From assembly GCF_039535475.1 (NCBI RefSeq), contig NZ_BAAAXG010000020.1:1-24445 (forward strand): a DNA stretch of 24,445 nt, read 5' to 3'. Positions 1 through 9,021 of this stretch are shown piece after piece. The DNA comes from Streptomyces showdoensis. Its GTDB lineage: Bacteria; Actinomycetota; Actinomycetes; Streptomycetales; Streptomycetaceae. The position numbers and the translations under genes were made by a program. Under the pieces are notes generated by a model, which saw only the letters and a program-made list of their open reading frames with translations, searched no databases and was not told the origin of the DNA. Position 1 is the first letter of the stretch. Each line of letters starts with the position of its first letter.

Positions 1-59
1 GGCTCGCTCGTGAGGGGGTCCAGGGCGGGACCGGACGGTGGGACGGGCGCTACGGAGCG

Positions 60-1495
60 AAGCGGCGGGTTGCCAGAGGCGGGCGCGAGGCAGCCGGTTC
101 CAGGCAACGGCGCGGGCCGCCGTTCGGCACCCCGCAACCCCGTCGGTGTTAGTTTGTGCTTTCGAAATCCCTGTCTCGGTATGACCAAGGTGGCGCGCGT
201 GCGCAGCCCACGGATGGCGCGCGCTGTCTCCAGGAGTGTGCGGTTGTCCAATACATGTCTTCGTGGTAGACGGCGGCGGCGACCGGCGGGACCTCGTTGG
301 CGGGCGAGCGCGCGGGGTTTGTAGAGCGGGGTCCAGTCGGTGCGGGGGGCGGCGAGGGAGCGCGGGTCTCGGCAGCGGGCTCAGGGACGGGTCGTGACGG
401 TCGAAGTGCCAGGGGTGTCGTTCTCGGCGGGTGAAGGCGCGGCGCGTCGCCCGCGAGCGTCCGCGCGCGTCGACTCGGGGAACTCGTGGCCGTACGCGTT
501 CGGTCGGGGCCGCAGTCGGTCGTGGCCCTGCCCTGGGGGCGTAGTATGGCCTCGTGCAGCAGGGCGTAGAGCGGGTGGCCCGCGAACGAGAGTGGCTCTG
601 TACGGTTGAGGAAGGCGTCTGACAGGGGCGGGGCCGTGGGGGTTGGGGACGAAGGCTTCCTCCAGGAGCAGTGATGGAGCTGGTGGGTTTATGTCGTGGC
701 CGCCGGGAGCAGGATTGCCGATGGGACTGGAAGGCCTCGGGGGTCAGCGCGTTCCGCCTGCCGGGCAGCGTGACCTCGTGCTCGGCGAGGTGGGCGGCGG
801 ATCCGGCGGGCCTCGCTCGACGTCGTCGGGATAACGGGCTGTGAGTTGGGCCTCGTTCTTGCGCGGTACGGGGTGGGCGGCCCGGTAGACCTCTTCGGCG
901 GTGGCCGTGAGGCGTTGGAGGGCAGTCCCGCCGTGAGAGGACGTGTTCTCGGCCCCTGTTGGGTGCGGTGCGCCGAGGTATAGTGGGTGGCGTGAAGAAG
1001 CCGCCGAAGGGGTGTGAAGCTCTGGCCGGAGGACGGTTCGTGGGGGCGGCCCCTGCCGGGGTCAGTTGACGGCGGATCAGCTCGACAGTCCTTGGTCGAT
1101 GGAGTCGGCCCCTGGGAGTGCGCGAGTAGTCGGCCTGTTCGCGTCGGGGTGTGTCCGGCGGAGCGGGCAGGGTCTGACGTGGTTGGCGGGGGGTGGGAGG
1201 CGCGGGGGCCGGGGTTAGTGGTGGGGCGCCCGGGGAGCTAGGAGCTCCCGCACGGCCGGCCGAGCGAGGCCTGGGGCCCCGATTGAAGCGCCGGGCGCCG
1301 GAAGCGGGCCCGCATAAGGTAGCCAGCAGGGCAGGGTCGCCCCGGCGGCCCGGTCTCCCGCGTAGACCTCGCGTACGTTTGGGATTTCGATGCGTTCGCG
1401 TCGGGGGCGGAGTGGGTCGAGCGGACTTGAAGCGTGTGTGTCGGTGGAGGACGAGTCGGGCTGCCGGAAGGTGGGAACCTGGCTGTTCCTGTTCG
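60..1495 (-). pseudogene. Alpha/beta hydrolase, proline iminopeptidase-like (S33), multiply frameshifted
   Basis: No intact frame exists, but pieces in all three minus frames line up in order with Streptomyces proline-iminopeptidase-type hydrolases, which remove N-terminal proline or act as related serine hydrolases in the cytoplasm. Seen from N to C terminus: an ERIEI..VREVYAGD piece near 1390, a broken LQGGPGF oxyanion region near 1310, a split GQSFGGF nucleophile elbow near 985-1010, an EEVYRAAHPV piece near 890, a TPEAFQS piece near 740, LSFAGHPLYALLHEA near 570, and NEVPPVAAAVYHEDMY followed by LETARAIRGLRT at about 200-310. The total span suits a protein of about 430 residues. Both ends are approximate because the start and stop codons cannot be placed reliably. 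It lies about 45 bp downstream of nadE on the same strand. The many small indels look like consensus errors rather than decay, since conserved motifs survive between them. Confidence 0.62.
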
Positions 1496-1539
1496 TGCGG
1501 GGTCGGGGCTGGTGCTCGAGCGCGGCGGCGCAGGGTGGG

Positions 1540-2373
1540 TCAGGGGGCGATGGGTAGCCGGCGCTTGTGGTCAGCGTCAGACTCGTTGCGGCGCGCGATG
1601 TTGGCGGCGGAAGGCGGCCTCGCGAACGGCTTGCCCTCAGGGAAGTCGTCGATTCTCGTCGTAGGTCACGCCGAGGGCGTTTCTCGTAGGGTTTCGCCGG
1701 GTCTAGTGTCTCCAGGTCGGCGGTGGGGGTCTCCAGACAGCTCGCCGGGGCGCCGAGCTGGCGGACACGGCGCGGACCGGGCGCTTGTGTGAGGCCGGTC
1801 GCGGACGAGGTCGGCGCGCCGTCGCCGTACTTGGTGAGAGCCGGGACAGGCCGGCGGCGTGGGTCGGTGCCAGACGTGACCAGGCCGTTGTGGGCGCCCG
1901 CGACCGCGTATGGGCGATCATCCGCTGCCGGGCCTTGATGTTGCACGTGCACGAAGTCCTGGTGGTGCGCGTCGCGGAAGGCGATCCCGGCGGCCGAGGT
2001 GGCCTCCAGGGCGGCGTCGGAGGCCGGCATTGATGTCCACGGTCAGGACTCGTCGGCGCGGATGAAGCCGAGGGCGAGCTGGGCGTCGCGCTCGTCGGCC
2101 TGGACGCCGTAGGGCAGCCGCATGGCGTAGAAGACGGCCTGGTGGCCGGCTGCGCGGGCGCGCTCGGACGGCGAGCTGGCAGAGCCGTCCGGCGGTGGTG
2201 GAGTCGACGCCGCCGCTGATGCGAGGACCAGGGAGCCCAGACCGGTGGAGGTGAGGCGCTCGGCGAGGAAGGCCACCCGGCGCTCGATCTCCGCGCGCGC
2301 GGTCGAAGGTCTCGCCGACCTCGAGCTCACGGGCGATCCGCTGCTGCAGGGCGGTGGTCTCCGGGTCGGTCAC
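1540..2373 (-). pseudogene. nadE: NH3-dependent NAD+ synthetase NadE, frameshifted in this sequence
   Basis: NadE amidates nicotinic acid adenine dinucleotide to NAD+ using ATP and ammonia, the last step of NAD synthesis. The GTG start at 2373 follows a GAGGAG ribosome site and opens MTDPETTALQQRIARELEVG. Later pieces in other frames are AEIERRVAFLAERLTSTGL, the ATP pyrophosphatase P-loop SGGVDST, VFYAMRLPYGVQADERDAQ, ASDAALEATSAAGIAFRDAH, YAVAGAHNGLVT, FTKYGDGA-type residues, TPTADLETLDPAKP, LGVTYDE and HKRRLPIAP before TGA at 1542-1540. The span from start to stop is 278 codons, as expected for the short ammonia-using enzyme (about 275 residues), so gains and losses of bases nearly balance. 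At least five frame changes are needed. An essential gene with intact length and motifs argues for sequencing error rather than a true pseudogene. Confidence 0.82.
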
Positions 2374-2440
2374 GGGATGCTCCTCGGTCTGTGCGTGGTG
2401 TACTGGCGTCCGCGTCGACTCTATGCGCCCCGCCGACGCC

Positions 2441-2470
2441 TGTCGCCCGGCCCCGGGCCCCGGGCCCGGG
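2441..2470. repeat. GC-only palindromic block in the nadE upstream region
   Basis: The 249-bp space between the sulfite oxidase gene and nadE (2374-2622) is almost entirely G and C with short G runs on the plus strand. It contains the 12-bp perfect palindrome CCCGGGCCCGGG at 2459-2470, preceded by another CCCCGGG block. It could form a hairpin ending transcripts from the upstream minus-strand gene. It lies in a region with consensus errors, so the exact bases are doubtful. No further gene is seen in this space. Confidence 0.35.
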
Positions 2471-2622
2471 TCGGCACGGAGGGGCGGGGCGGGCGCGGCC
2501 CGTGCGGGTGTGCGGCGGGACGGCCGGGCGGCGGGCGGGCCGGGGCGGGGCGGGACGGGGTGGGGGCGAGGTGGGCAGGACGGGCCGGACGGCCAGGGCA
2601 GGCGGGACTTTCCGGAGGCGAC

Positions 2623-3767
2623 CTAGGTGACGCCAGAGCACCTCGACCCGCTGCACCAGGTTGTTGCCGAAGCCGCCCCGGTTCCAGGGAGCCGTGAGCG
2701 GCTGGGGTGTGCCCGGCGGCGTCGGTGGCGCGGACGGTGAGCAGGTGCGCGCCCGGGCCGCCGTCCAGCTCGTGCGCCATCCGGCCCAGCCCAGGGCGCT
2801 CCGGGTCGGCGGTCACCTCGGCGTCGGTCCAGCTGCGCTCCCCGTCGGTGCTGAGCTCCACGCGGGTCACGGCGCGTGCCCGGACCAGGCCCGGCCGGCC
2901 AGCGGGACGGGGCCGGGGTGGACGACCCGGGTGCGGGACATGAAGTCGGGGAAGCCGGGCGGGATCATCAGGGCCCGGGCGCGATGACGTCCACGGGGGC
3001 GCCGGGCTCGTCGGGGCCCTGCCGGTAGCGGTAGGCGACGGCCTGCTGGAAGCCGGTGAACGGGGTGGCGGTGAGGGTGACGTCGCGCAGCCACTTCACC
3101 GAGGCCATGCCGTACCAGCCGGGCACGACCAGGCGCAGCGGATGCCCGTGCTGGGGCGGCAGCGGGGCGCCGTTCATGGCGTAGGCGACGAGCACGCCGC
3201 GGTCCGGGTCGGCGGCGTGCGGGAGCGGCAGGCTGCGCCGGTAGTCCTGTTCGGTGCCGCGCTCGACCCCGTGGTCGGCGCCGGTGAAGACGGCCTCGAC
3301 GGCGCCGTCGGCGGGGCCCGCCTCGGCGAGCAGGGCGGCCAGCGGGACACCGGTCCAGTCGGCGGTCCCGACGGCCTCGACGAGCCAGGGCTGGCTGACC
3401 GGGCGGGGGCTGAGGCGGGCCCGGCCGTTGCCCGCGCACTCCAGGGTGACCCGGTGGGTGACGGCCGGCCGCGCGCGCCAGCTCCGCGACGCCGAGGCCG
3501 AGCGGGCGGCGCACCAGGCCGCCGACGGTGAGCCGCCAGTCCCCGGCGTCGGCGGCCGGGATGTCGTAGTGGACCAGGACGTAGTGCAGACCGGGCGGGG
3601 TGGTGTCGTAGCGCAGCGCTTCGAGCGGCAGTCCGTGGTTGCGGGGCCGCCAGGGCCAGCTCGGCCGTGCCGATGCCCTCGTCGGGTCCGGCGACCCGGC
3701 CCGGCGCGCTGACCTCGCCGACCCGCGGCGTACCGCCCGTACCGGCTGTGCCGTCCATGGCATCCAT
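2623..3767 (-). CDS. Soluble sulfite oxidase-family molybdopterin oxidoreductase (frameshifted)
   Basis: The reconstructed protein has about 380 residues: a Mo-cofactor domain followed by the Ig-like dimerisation domain of the sulfite oxidase family, with no cytochrome b5 domain and no signal peptide, so it is probably cytoplasmic. The chosen start is ATG 3767 (MDAMDGTAGTGG; ATG 3758 is also possible). Conserved pieces are GLHYVLVHYDIP, LECAGNGRARLSP (its Cys is the molybdenum ligand of the family), AYAMNGAPLPPQHGHPLRLV, PGWYGMASVKWL, PGFPDFMSRTR and TRVELSTDGERSW. Frame changes are needed near 3645 (extra base in a C run on the coding strand), 3478, 2985 and 2872, with at least one more before the stop, which I place at TAG 2625-2623. 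Family members oxidise sulfite or reduce related S- or N-oxides; the substrate here cannot be read from sequence. It starts 55 bp from, and diverges from, the DmpA-type gene. Confidence 0.85.
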
Positions 3768-3822
3768 GGTGCGCCGCCGCTCCGCCCCCGGCATCCCGGC
3801 GCCGGGCGGTACGGTGCCGGGC

Positions 3823-4894
3823 ATGACGGAAGTGCGCGCGAGAGTACGCGAGTTGGGCGTTCCGCTGACCGGTGTGCCGGGGCCCTGGAACGCGATCACC
3901 GATGTGCCGGGCGTCCAGGTCGGCCATGTGACCCTGATCGAGGGCGAGGACGTCCGCACGGGGGTCACGGCCGTCCTGCCGCGCGGCCGGGAGGGGGTGG
4001 GGGTGCCCTGCGCCGCGGGCTGGTACGCGCTGAACGGCAACGGCGAGATGACCGGGACGACCTGGGTGGAGGAGACCGGTTCGCTCGCGGTGCCCGTGCT
4101 GCTCACCAACACGTACGCGGTGGGGCCGGTGCACCGGGGGTTCGTCGAGTGGCTGGGCCGGCACCGTGCGGACGCGGCGCCCGAGTGGCTGCTGCCGGTC
4201 GTGACGGAGACCTGGGACGGGTATCTGAACGACATCCACGGCCCCGCCGTACGGCCCGGGCACGCCGCCGCGGCGATCGAGGCGGCGGCCTCGGGGCCGG
4301 TCGCGGAGGGCTGTGTCGGCGGCGGCACGGGGATGCGCTGCTACGGCTTCAAGGGCGGCGTCGGCACCGCCTCCCGGGTCGTCCCGTACGGGGAGGACCG
4401 GTACACCGTCGGGGTCCATCTGCAGGCCAACTTCGGGGCCCGGCACGAGCTGGTGGTGGCGGGCGTCCCGGTGGGCCGGGGGCTCCCGCCGGCCCGGGAG
4501 GCGGGGGCGGGTGCCGCCGGGGGCGGGCTCCGTGGTGGTGGTCGTGGCGACGGACGCGCCGCTGCTGCCGGGCCAGTGCAAGGCGCTCGCCCGCCGGGTG
4601 CCGCTGGGGCTCGCCCGGACCGGCACGACGGGCAGCCACTTCTCCGGCGACCTGTTCCTCGCCTTCTCCACGGCGAACGAGTCGGCGCTGACCAGCACCT
4701 TCCCCGAGAAGGACGGCCCCGCGCCGTACGAGACGCTGCGGTTCGTGCCCTGGGGCCGGATCGACCCCTTCTGCACGGCGGTGGTGGAGGCGGTCGAGGA
4801 GGCCGTCCTGAACGCGCTCACCGCCGCCCGGTCGACGACGGGCCGGGCCGGGCACCACGTGCCGGCGCTCCCCCTGGAGCTGCTTCGACGGTGA
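3823..4894 (+). CDS. DmpA/P1-family self-processing aminopeptidase (one frameshift)
   Basis: P1-family (DmpA-like, Ntn-hydrolase-type) enzymes are made as precursors that cut themselves before a serine, which becomes the nucleophile for releasing N-terminal amino acids from peptides, amides or esters. The first frame from ATG 3823 gives ITDVPGVQVGHVTLIEGEDV, GWYALNGNGEMTGTTWVEE, LLTNTYAVG, GGGTGMRCYGFKGGVGTASR and LQANFGARHELVVAGVPVG. The downstream frame gives PPGAGSVVVVVATDAPLL, with the Gly-Ser processing site at about residue 236 (codon at 4529), then GLARTGTTGSHFSGDLFLAF. One surplus G in the run at 4503-4507 explains the break; removing it gives about 356 residues, normal for the family. 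There is no clear ribosome site; a TACGGT box ends 7 nt before the ATG, so a leaderless transcript is possible. Its last 77 bp overlap the convergent membrane molybdoenzyme gene. Confidence 0.88.
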
Positions 4895-6464
4895 CGGTGA
4901 CGGAGTGCAGCCCGGTGGCACCGTCGGGCATGGTCCCGGCCCGCCGCTCGGTCTGCGCGGCGCCGGTGCCGTCGGTGGCCCGGGCGGTCAGGGTGTGCCG
5001 CCCGGGCTCCGCGCGCCAGCGGTACACCCACTCGCGCCAGATGTCGCGGCTGTCCTGGGCGCCCAGCTCGGCGTCCTCCCAAGGTCCGTCGTCGACGCGC
5101 ACCTGGACGCGCGCGATGCCCCGGTGCTGGGCCCAGGCGACCCCGGCGACGGCGACCGTGCCCGCCTTCGGGCGGCCGAGGTCCTTCGGGGTGTCGATCC
5201 GGGACTGGGTCTTGACCGGGGCCTGGGCGGACCAGCCGCGCGGCACCCAGTAGGCGTCGTACGCGGCGAAGGTGGTCAGCTCCAGGGAGGAGATCCACTT
5301 GCAGGCGGAGACGTAGCCGTACAGGCCGGGGACGAGCATCCGCACGGGGAAGCCGTGGGCGAAGGGCAGCGGCTCGCCGTTCATGCCGAAGGCGAGCAGC
5401 GCGTCCCGGCCGTCCATGACGGTCTCCACGGGGCTGCCGATGGTCATGCCGTCCACGGAGCGGGCGACCAGCTGGTCGGCGGGCCCGCCGGCCGAGGGCG
5501 GGCGCACCCCGGCCTCCCGCAGCAGGTCCGCGAGGCGGACGCCCAGCCAGCGGGCGTTGCCGACGTAGGGCCCGCCGACCTCGTTGGAGACGCAGTTGAG
5601 GGTGATGTCCCGCTCGACGACCTCGCGGCGGAACAGGTCCCGCAGGGTGACGGTGAGCTCGCGGGCCACGCCCTGGCCGTGGATGCGCAGGGTCCAGCGG
5701 TCGGCGTCGATCCGGGGCACGACGAGGGCGGTGTCGACCCGGTAGAAGTCGCGGTTGGGCGTGACGAAGGCGCTGATCCCGTCGACGGGGAGCTGCGCGC
5801 CGGGCGGCACGGCGGGGGCGGGCGAGGCGGGCCGGGGCAGCCGCAGGGCGTTGCGGGAGGCGGTGGCGTTCGTGGACCGGTCGGCGCCGGCCGACCGGGC
5901 GAGGAGGGTGGCGCCCAGCGCGCCCACGAAGGTGCCGGCCCCGGCGGCCAGGAAGCGGCGCCGGGCCTGCGCGGGGGCCGTCGTCGGCGTGCCGACGAGC
6001 CGCCGGATCAGGAACTGCAGGAGGGCCGCCGCGGTCGCCGCCCCGACGAGGGAGGGCAGGGCGTCCGTCCAGGACTCGGAGTCGGGGCGCGTGACGGCGG
6101 CGAGGGCGCCCACCACTCCGAGCACGCCGACCCCGGCGAGGGCGGCGGCGCGGTGGCGCGGGGCGAGGACGCCGAGGCCGGCCGCCAGGAGGACGAGCAG
6201 GAGCAGGACGCCCGTCTGGAGGACGGCTTTGTCGCTCTCGCCGAAGGTGCGGATGGCCCACTCCTTGACGCCCGCCGGGGTGTGGTCGACGACGACGCCG
6301 CCGACGGCGGGGACGGGTGCCGCCTCCGGGCGGACGGCGACCGTGACGAGCGCGGCGACGGCGAGCCCGCCGAAGCCGGCGAGGAGCCCGCCGAGGGCGG
6401 CGAGCAGGCGGTCGGCGCGGGCCTGGGCGCGGGCCGGCCCCGGGGATGCGGGCGTGAAGGTCAT
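4818..6464 (-). CDS. Five-span membrane molybdopterin oxidoreductase with internal twin-arginine motif
   Basis: This 548-residue protein starts at ATG 6464. Hydrophobic spans are visible at about residues 20-44, 81-101, 106-124 and 135-157. A twin-arginine-like motif ARRRFL at 167-172 leads into a fifth, weaker span at about 172-190. A sulfite-oxidase-type Mo-cofactor domain follows from about 225 to 420, with the ligand Cys near 291 in ITLNCVSNEVGG and later the pieces FGMNGEPLPFAHGFPVRML and PGLYGYVSACKWI. The C-terminal third is the Ig-like domain. Related actinobacterial proteins are thought to insert the first spans by Sec and export the folded cofactor domain by Tat, placing the active site outside the membrane. 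The substrate is unknown. It lies 74 bp downstream of gluD on the same strand and may be read from that operon. Its last 77 bp overlap the DmpA-type gene, so the true stop may be earlier in an error-free sequence. Confidence 0.88.
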   Translation of the reverse strand: MTFTPASPGPARAQARADRLLAALGGLLAGFGGLAVAALVTVAVRPEAAPVPAVGGVVVDHTPAGVKEWAIRTFGESDKAVLQTGVLLLLVLLAAGLGVLAPRHRAAALAGVGVLGVVGALAAVTRPDSESWTDALPSLVGAATAAALLQFLIRRLVGTPTTAPAQARRRFLAAGAGTFVGALGATLLARSAGADRSTNATASRNALRLPRPASPAPAVPPGAQLPVDGISAFVTPNRDFYRVDTALVVPRIDADRWTLRIHGQGVARELTVTLRDLFRREVVERDITLNCVSNEVGGPYVGNARWLGVRLADLLREAGVRPPSAGGPADQLVARSVDGMTIGSPVETVMDGRDALLAFGMNGEPLPFAHGFPVRMLVPGLYGYVSACKWISSLELTTFAAYDAYWVPRGWSAQAPVKTQSRIDTPKDLGRPKAGTVAVAGVAWAQHRGIARVQVRVDDGPWEDAELGAQDSRDIWREWVYRWRAEPGRHTLTARATDGTGAAQTERRAGTMPDGATGLHSVTVTVEAAPGGAPARGARPGPSSTGRR

Positions 6465-6538
6465 GTCCTGGGTTTCGGCAGACCGCCGCCCGGGGGTGAG
6501 CCCCGGTGCGCGGTGCGGTCGTCCTCGGCCGCCGGCCG

Positions 6539-7465
6539 TCAGGGCGGCCCCGGCCGGCCCGGCTCCCCCGGGGCCGCCAGGTCCTGGACCGCGTCGGCGC
6601 CGACCACCGCGCCGGTGGAGCGCTTGCCGCGGCGCAGGCGGCGTTCCAGCCACGAGGCGAAGGTGGTGAGGGCGAAGTTGAGGACGACGAAGACGACGGC
6701 GACCACGGTGAAGGAGGCGATCGTGTTCGCCCCGTAGTTGGCGCTCATCGGGCGGACGGAGGCGAGGAGTTCGGAGAAGCCGAGCATGGCCCCGCCGAGC
6801 GCCGTGTCCTTGACGATCACGACGAGCTGGCTGACCAGGGCGGGCAGCATGGCCGTCACCGCCTGCGGCAGCAGCACGTACGCCATCGTCTGGCCCTTGC
6901 GCATCCCGATCGCCTCGGCCGCGTCGGTCTGGCCGGCGGGCAGCGCGAGGATCCCGGCGCGGACGACCTCGGCGAGCACGGAGGCGTTGTAGAGGACGAG
7001 CCCGGTGACGACGGCGTACAGGGGACGGCTCTCGGGGCCGATGTCCGTGAACTCGGCGTAGGCGGCGTTGGCGAAGAGCATGAGGATCAGGACGGGGATG
7101 GCGCGGAAGAACTCCACCACCGTGCCTGCCGAGGCGCGCACCCAGCGGTGGTCGGAGAGCCGGGCGATGCCGAAGAGCGCGCCGAGGGGCAGGGCGATGC
7201 CCATGGCGAGGGCGGCCGCGACGACGGTGTTCCTCAGGGCCGGGAGGAGGTAGGTGTGCCAGACCCGGGGGTCCGTGAAGAACGGCGCCCACTTGGCCCA
7301 CGCGAGCTGGTTCTTGTCGGCGAGGCTCGCCACCACCCACCAGAGCACACCGCCGACGGCGAGGACGAAGAGCAGGGTGGAGAGGAGGTTGCGGCGCCGG
7401 GCGCGCGGCCCGGGGACGTCGTAGAGGAGGGTGGCCGGCTCCCGCGGCCCCTTCGGCTCCCTCAT
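6539..7465 (-). CDS. gluD: Glutamate-type ABC transporter permease GluD
   Basis: This is the second membrane subunit of the polar amino-acid (glutamate) importer, 308 residues. A basic N terminus (about 25 residues) leads to a first span (LLSTLLFVLAVGGVLWWVV). The standard HisM/GlnP-type permease core follows, with TVVAAALAMGIALPLGALFG, EFFRAIPVLILMLF and the cytoplasmic EAA loop EAAEAIGMRKGQTM..LPQA, which docks on the ATPase. The tail after the last span is a Gly/Pro-rich extension of about 30 residues. The ATG at 7465 overlaps the gluC stop by 4 bp (ATGA), which indicates translational coupling. The frame is clean throughout. Assignment to GluD rather than another polar amino-acid permease rests on gene order and on the long N-terminal part typical of actinobacterial GluD. 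Confidence 0.92.
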   Translation of the reverse strand: MREPKGPREPATLLYDVPGPRARRRNLLSTLLFVLAVGGVLWWVVASLADKNQLAWAKWAPFFTDPRVWHTYLLPALRNTVVAAALAMGIALPLGALFGIARLSDHRWVRASAGTVVEFFRAIPVLILMLFANAAYAEFTDIGPESRPLYAVVTGLVLYNASVLAEVVRAGILALPAGQTDAAEAIGMRKGQTMAYVLLPQAVTAMLPALVSQLVVIVKDTALGGAMLGFSELLASVRPMSANYGANTIASFTVVAVVFVVLNFALTTFASWLERRLRRGKRSTGAVVGADAVQDLAAPGEPGRPGPP

Positions 7466-8127
7466 CGCTTCACCGCGACCTTCTTGGCGATCCAGCCGAG
7501 GAGGAGCCCGGTGGGCAGCGTGAGGCAGAGGAAGCCGACCGCGAACACGGCCGAGACCAGCAGCAGCTGGGCCTCGTTCTCGATCATCTCCCGCATCAGC
7601 AGGGCGGCTTCGGCGACGCCGATGGCGGCGGCCACGGTGGTGTTCTTGGTGAGGGCGATCAGGACGTTGGCGAGGGGGCCGACGACCGAGCGGAAGGCCT
7701 GCGGCAGCACGACGATCCGCAGGGTCTGGGTGAAGCTCAGCCCGAGCGCGCGGGCTGCCTCGACCTGGCCGAGGGGGACGGTGTTGATGCCGGAGCGCAG
7801 CGCCTCGCAGACGAAGGCGGAGGTGTAGGCGGTGAGGCCGAGGACGGCCAGCCGGAAGTTGACGGTGGTGAAGTCCTCGGCGCCCAGGCTGACCCCGAGG
7901 GTCTGGAAGAGGCCGAGCGAGGTGAAGACGATGATGACGGTGAGGGGGATGTTGCGGACGATGTTGACGTAGACGGTGCCGAATCCCCGCATCAGGGGGA
8001 CGGGGCCGACCCGCATGGCGGCCAGCAGCGTCCCCCAGACCAGGGAGCCGATCGCCGAGTAGACGGTCAGCTGGACGGTCGTCCAGAAGGCTCCCAGCAG
8101 GTCGTAGCCTTCGAGGAAGTCGAACAC
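7462..8127 (-). CDS. gluC: Glutamate-type ABC transporter permease GluC
   Basis: This is the first membrane subunit of the importer, 221 residues from the GTG start at 8127. I chose that start because actinobacterial GluC proteins begin with an FDFLEGYDLLGAFW-like segment right after the initiator; the upstream ATG at 8154 would overlap gluB by 17 bp and add nine residues. Visible parts are the first span VQLTVYSAIGSLVWGTLLAA, the IVRNIPLTVIIVF segment, and the EAA loop EAARALGLSFTQTLRIV..LPQAFR that contacts GluA. Five membrane spans are expected for this family. The gene follows gluB after 10 bp and overlaps gluD by 4 bp, so the whole set is read as one message. No frame problems were seen. 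Confidence 0.92.
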   Translation of the reverse strand: MFDFLEGYDLLGAFWTTVQLTVYSAIGSLVWGTLLAAMRVGPVPLMRGFGTVYVNIVRNIPLTVIIVFTSLGLFQTLGVSLGAEDFTTVNFRLAVLGLTAYTSAFVCEALRSGINTVPLGQVEAARALGLSFTQTLRIVVLPQAFRSVVGPLANVLIALTKNTTVAAAIGVAEAALLMREMIENEAQLLLVSAVFAVGFLCLTLPTGLLLGWIAKKVAVKR

Positions 8128-8137
8128 GACGGCCCGC

Positions 8138-8977
8138 TCACTGGACGACCACACCGATCTTCGGCGCGGGTTCGGCCTGGTAGCCGGCGGGCCCGAAGTT
8201 CTTCTGCACGGCGGCGGCCCAGGACCCGTCGGCCACCATCTTCTCCAGTGCCGTGTTGATCTGCGCCTTGAGCTCGCTGCCCTTCTGGACGCCGATGCCG
8301 TAGTTCTCGTTGCTGAGCTCGAAGCCGCCCAGCTTGAACTTGCCCTTGAACTCGGGCTGCGCGGCGTATCCGGCGAGGATCGAGTCGTCGGTGGTGATCG
8401 CGTCGATGACGCCGTTCTCCAGGCCGGTCAGGCACTCGGAGTAGCCGCCGTACTCCTGGAGCTGGGCGTCCGGGGCGATCTTCGTCTTGACGTTCTGCGC
8501 GGAGGTGGAGCCGGTCACCGAGCAGAGCTTCTTGTTGTTCAGGTCCGAGGGCTTGGTGATCGAGTCGTCGTCGGCACGGATCAGCACGTCCTGGTGGGCG
8601 AGGAGGTAGGGGCCCGCGAAGTCGACCTTCTCGGCCCGCTTGGGGGTGATCGAGTAGGAGGCGGCGATGAAGTCCACGTCGCCGCGCTGCAGCAGCGACT
8701 CGCGGTCGGCGCTCTTGGCCTCCTTCCAGACGATGTCCTTCGGGTCGTGGCCGAGCTGCTTCGCGATGTACGTGGCGACGTCGACGTCGAAGCCGGTGTA
8801 GGTGCCGTCCGGGGTCTTCAGGCCGATGCCGGGCTGGTCGAACTTGATGCCGACGGTGATCTTCCCGTCGTCCCGGTGGCCGGCCGCCCCTCCGGAGGCG
8901 TACGCGGTCCCGGTGAAGGAGAGGACGACCGCGGCGGCCGCGGCGATGGTGAGCCTTCGGGTCCTGAGCGGATTCAT
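8138..8977 (-). CDS. gluB: Glutamate-type substrate-binding protein GluB, without a lipobox
   Basis: This is the extracytoplasmic solute-binding protein that captures glutamate or a related polar amino acid for GluCD, 279 residues from ATG 8977. The preceding GTGGGG lies at good ribosome-site spacing; ATG 8983 and GTG 8986 are alternatives adding two or three residues. Residues 1-27 form a signal peptide: basic MNPLRTRR, a hydrophobic stretch and a TAYA|S signal-peptidase-I site. There is no cysteine at the cleavage site, whereas actinobacterial GluB proteins are normally lipoproteins. The mature part shows KITVGIKFDQPGIGL, GTYTGFDVDVATYIA, DFIAASYSITPKRAEKVDF and DAITTDDSILAGYA, all typical of SBP family 3. 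Cys152 and Cys182 match the paired cysteines of actinobacterial GluB. It sits between gluA (44 bp away) and gluC (10 bp). Confidence 0.92.
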   Translation of the reverse strand: MNPLRTRRLTIAAAAAVVLSFTGTAYASGGAAGHRDDGKITVGIKFDQPGIGLKTPDGTYTGFDVDVATYIAKQLGHDPKDIVWKEAKSADRESLLQRGDVDFIAASYSITPKRAEKVDFAGPYLLAHQDVLIRADDDSITKPSDLNNKKLCSVTGSTSAQNVKTKIAPDAQLQEYGGYSECLTGLENGVIDAITTDDSILAGYAAQPEFKGKFKLGGFELSNENYGIGVQKGSELKAQINTALEKMVADGSWAAAVQKNFGPAGYQAEPAPKIGVVVQ

Positions 8978-9021
8978 GGTCATCACCCCACGGTGAACGG
9001 TGATACGGACGGGTGTGCGGG

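Noticed and set aside
1..2373. True pseudogenisation of nadE and its neighbour
   Set aside because: NAD synthetase is normally essential, its start, stop and length are preserved, and the same kind of indel hits every gene towards this end of the window.
2968..6261. A 1097-residue minus-strand open frame
   Set aside because: It is a GC-rich shadow that joins pieces of the membrane molybdoenzyme region, the DmpA antisense strand and one frame of the soluble sulfite oxidase. Only its last 240 or so residues are real coding.
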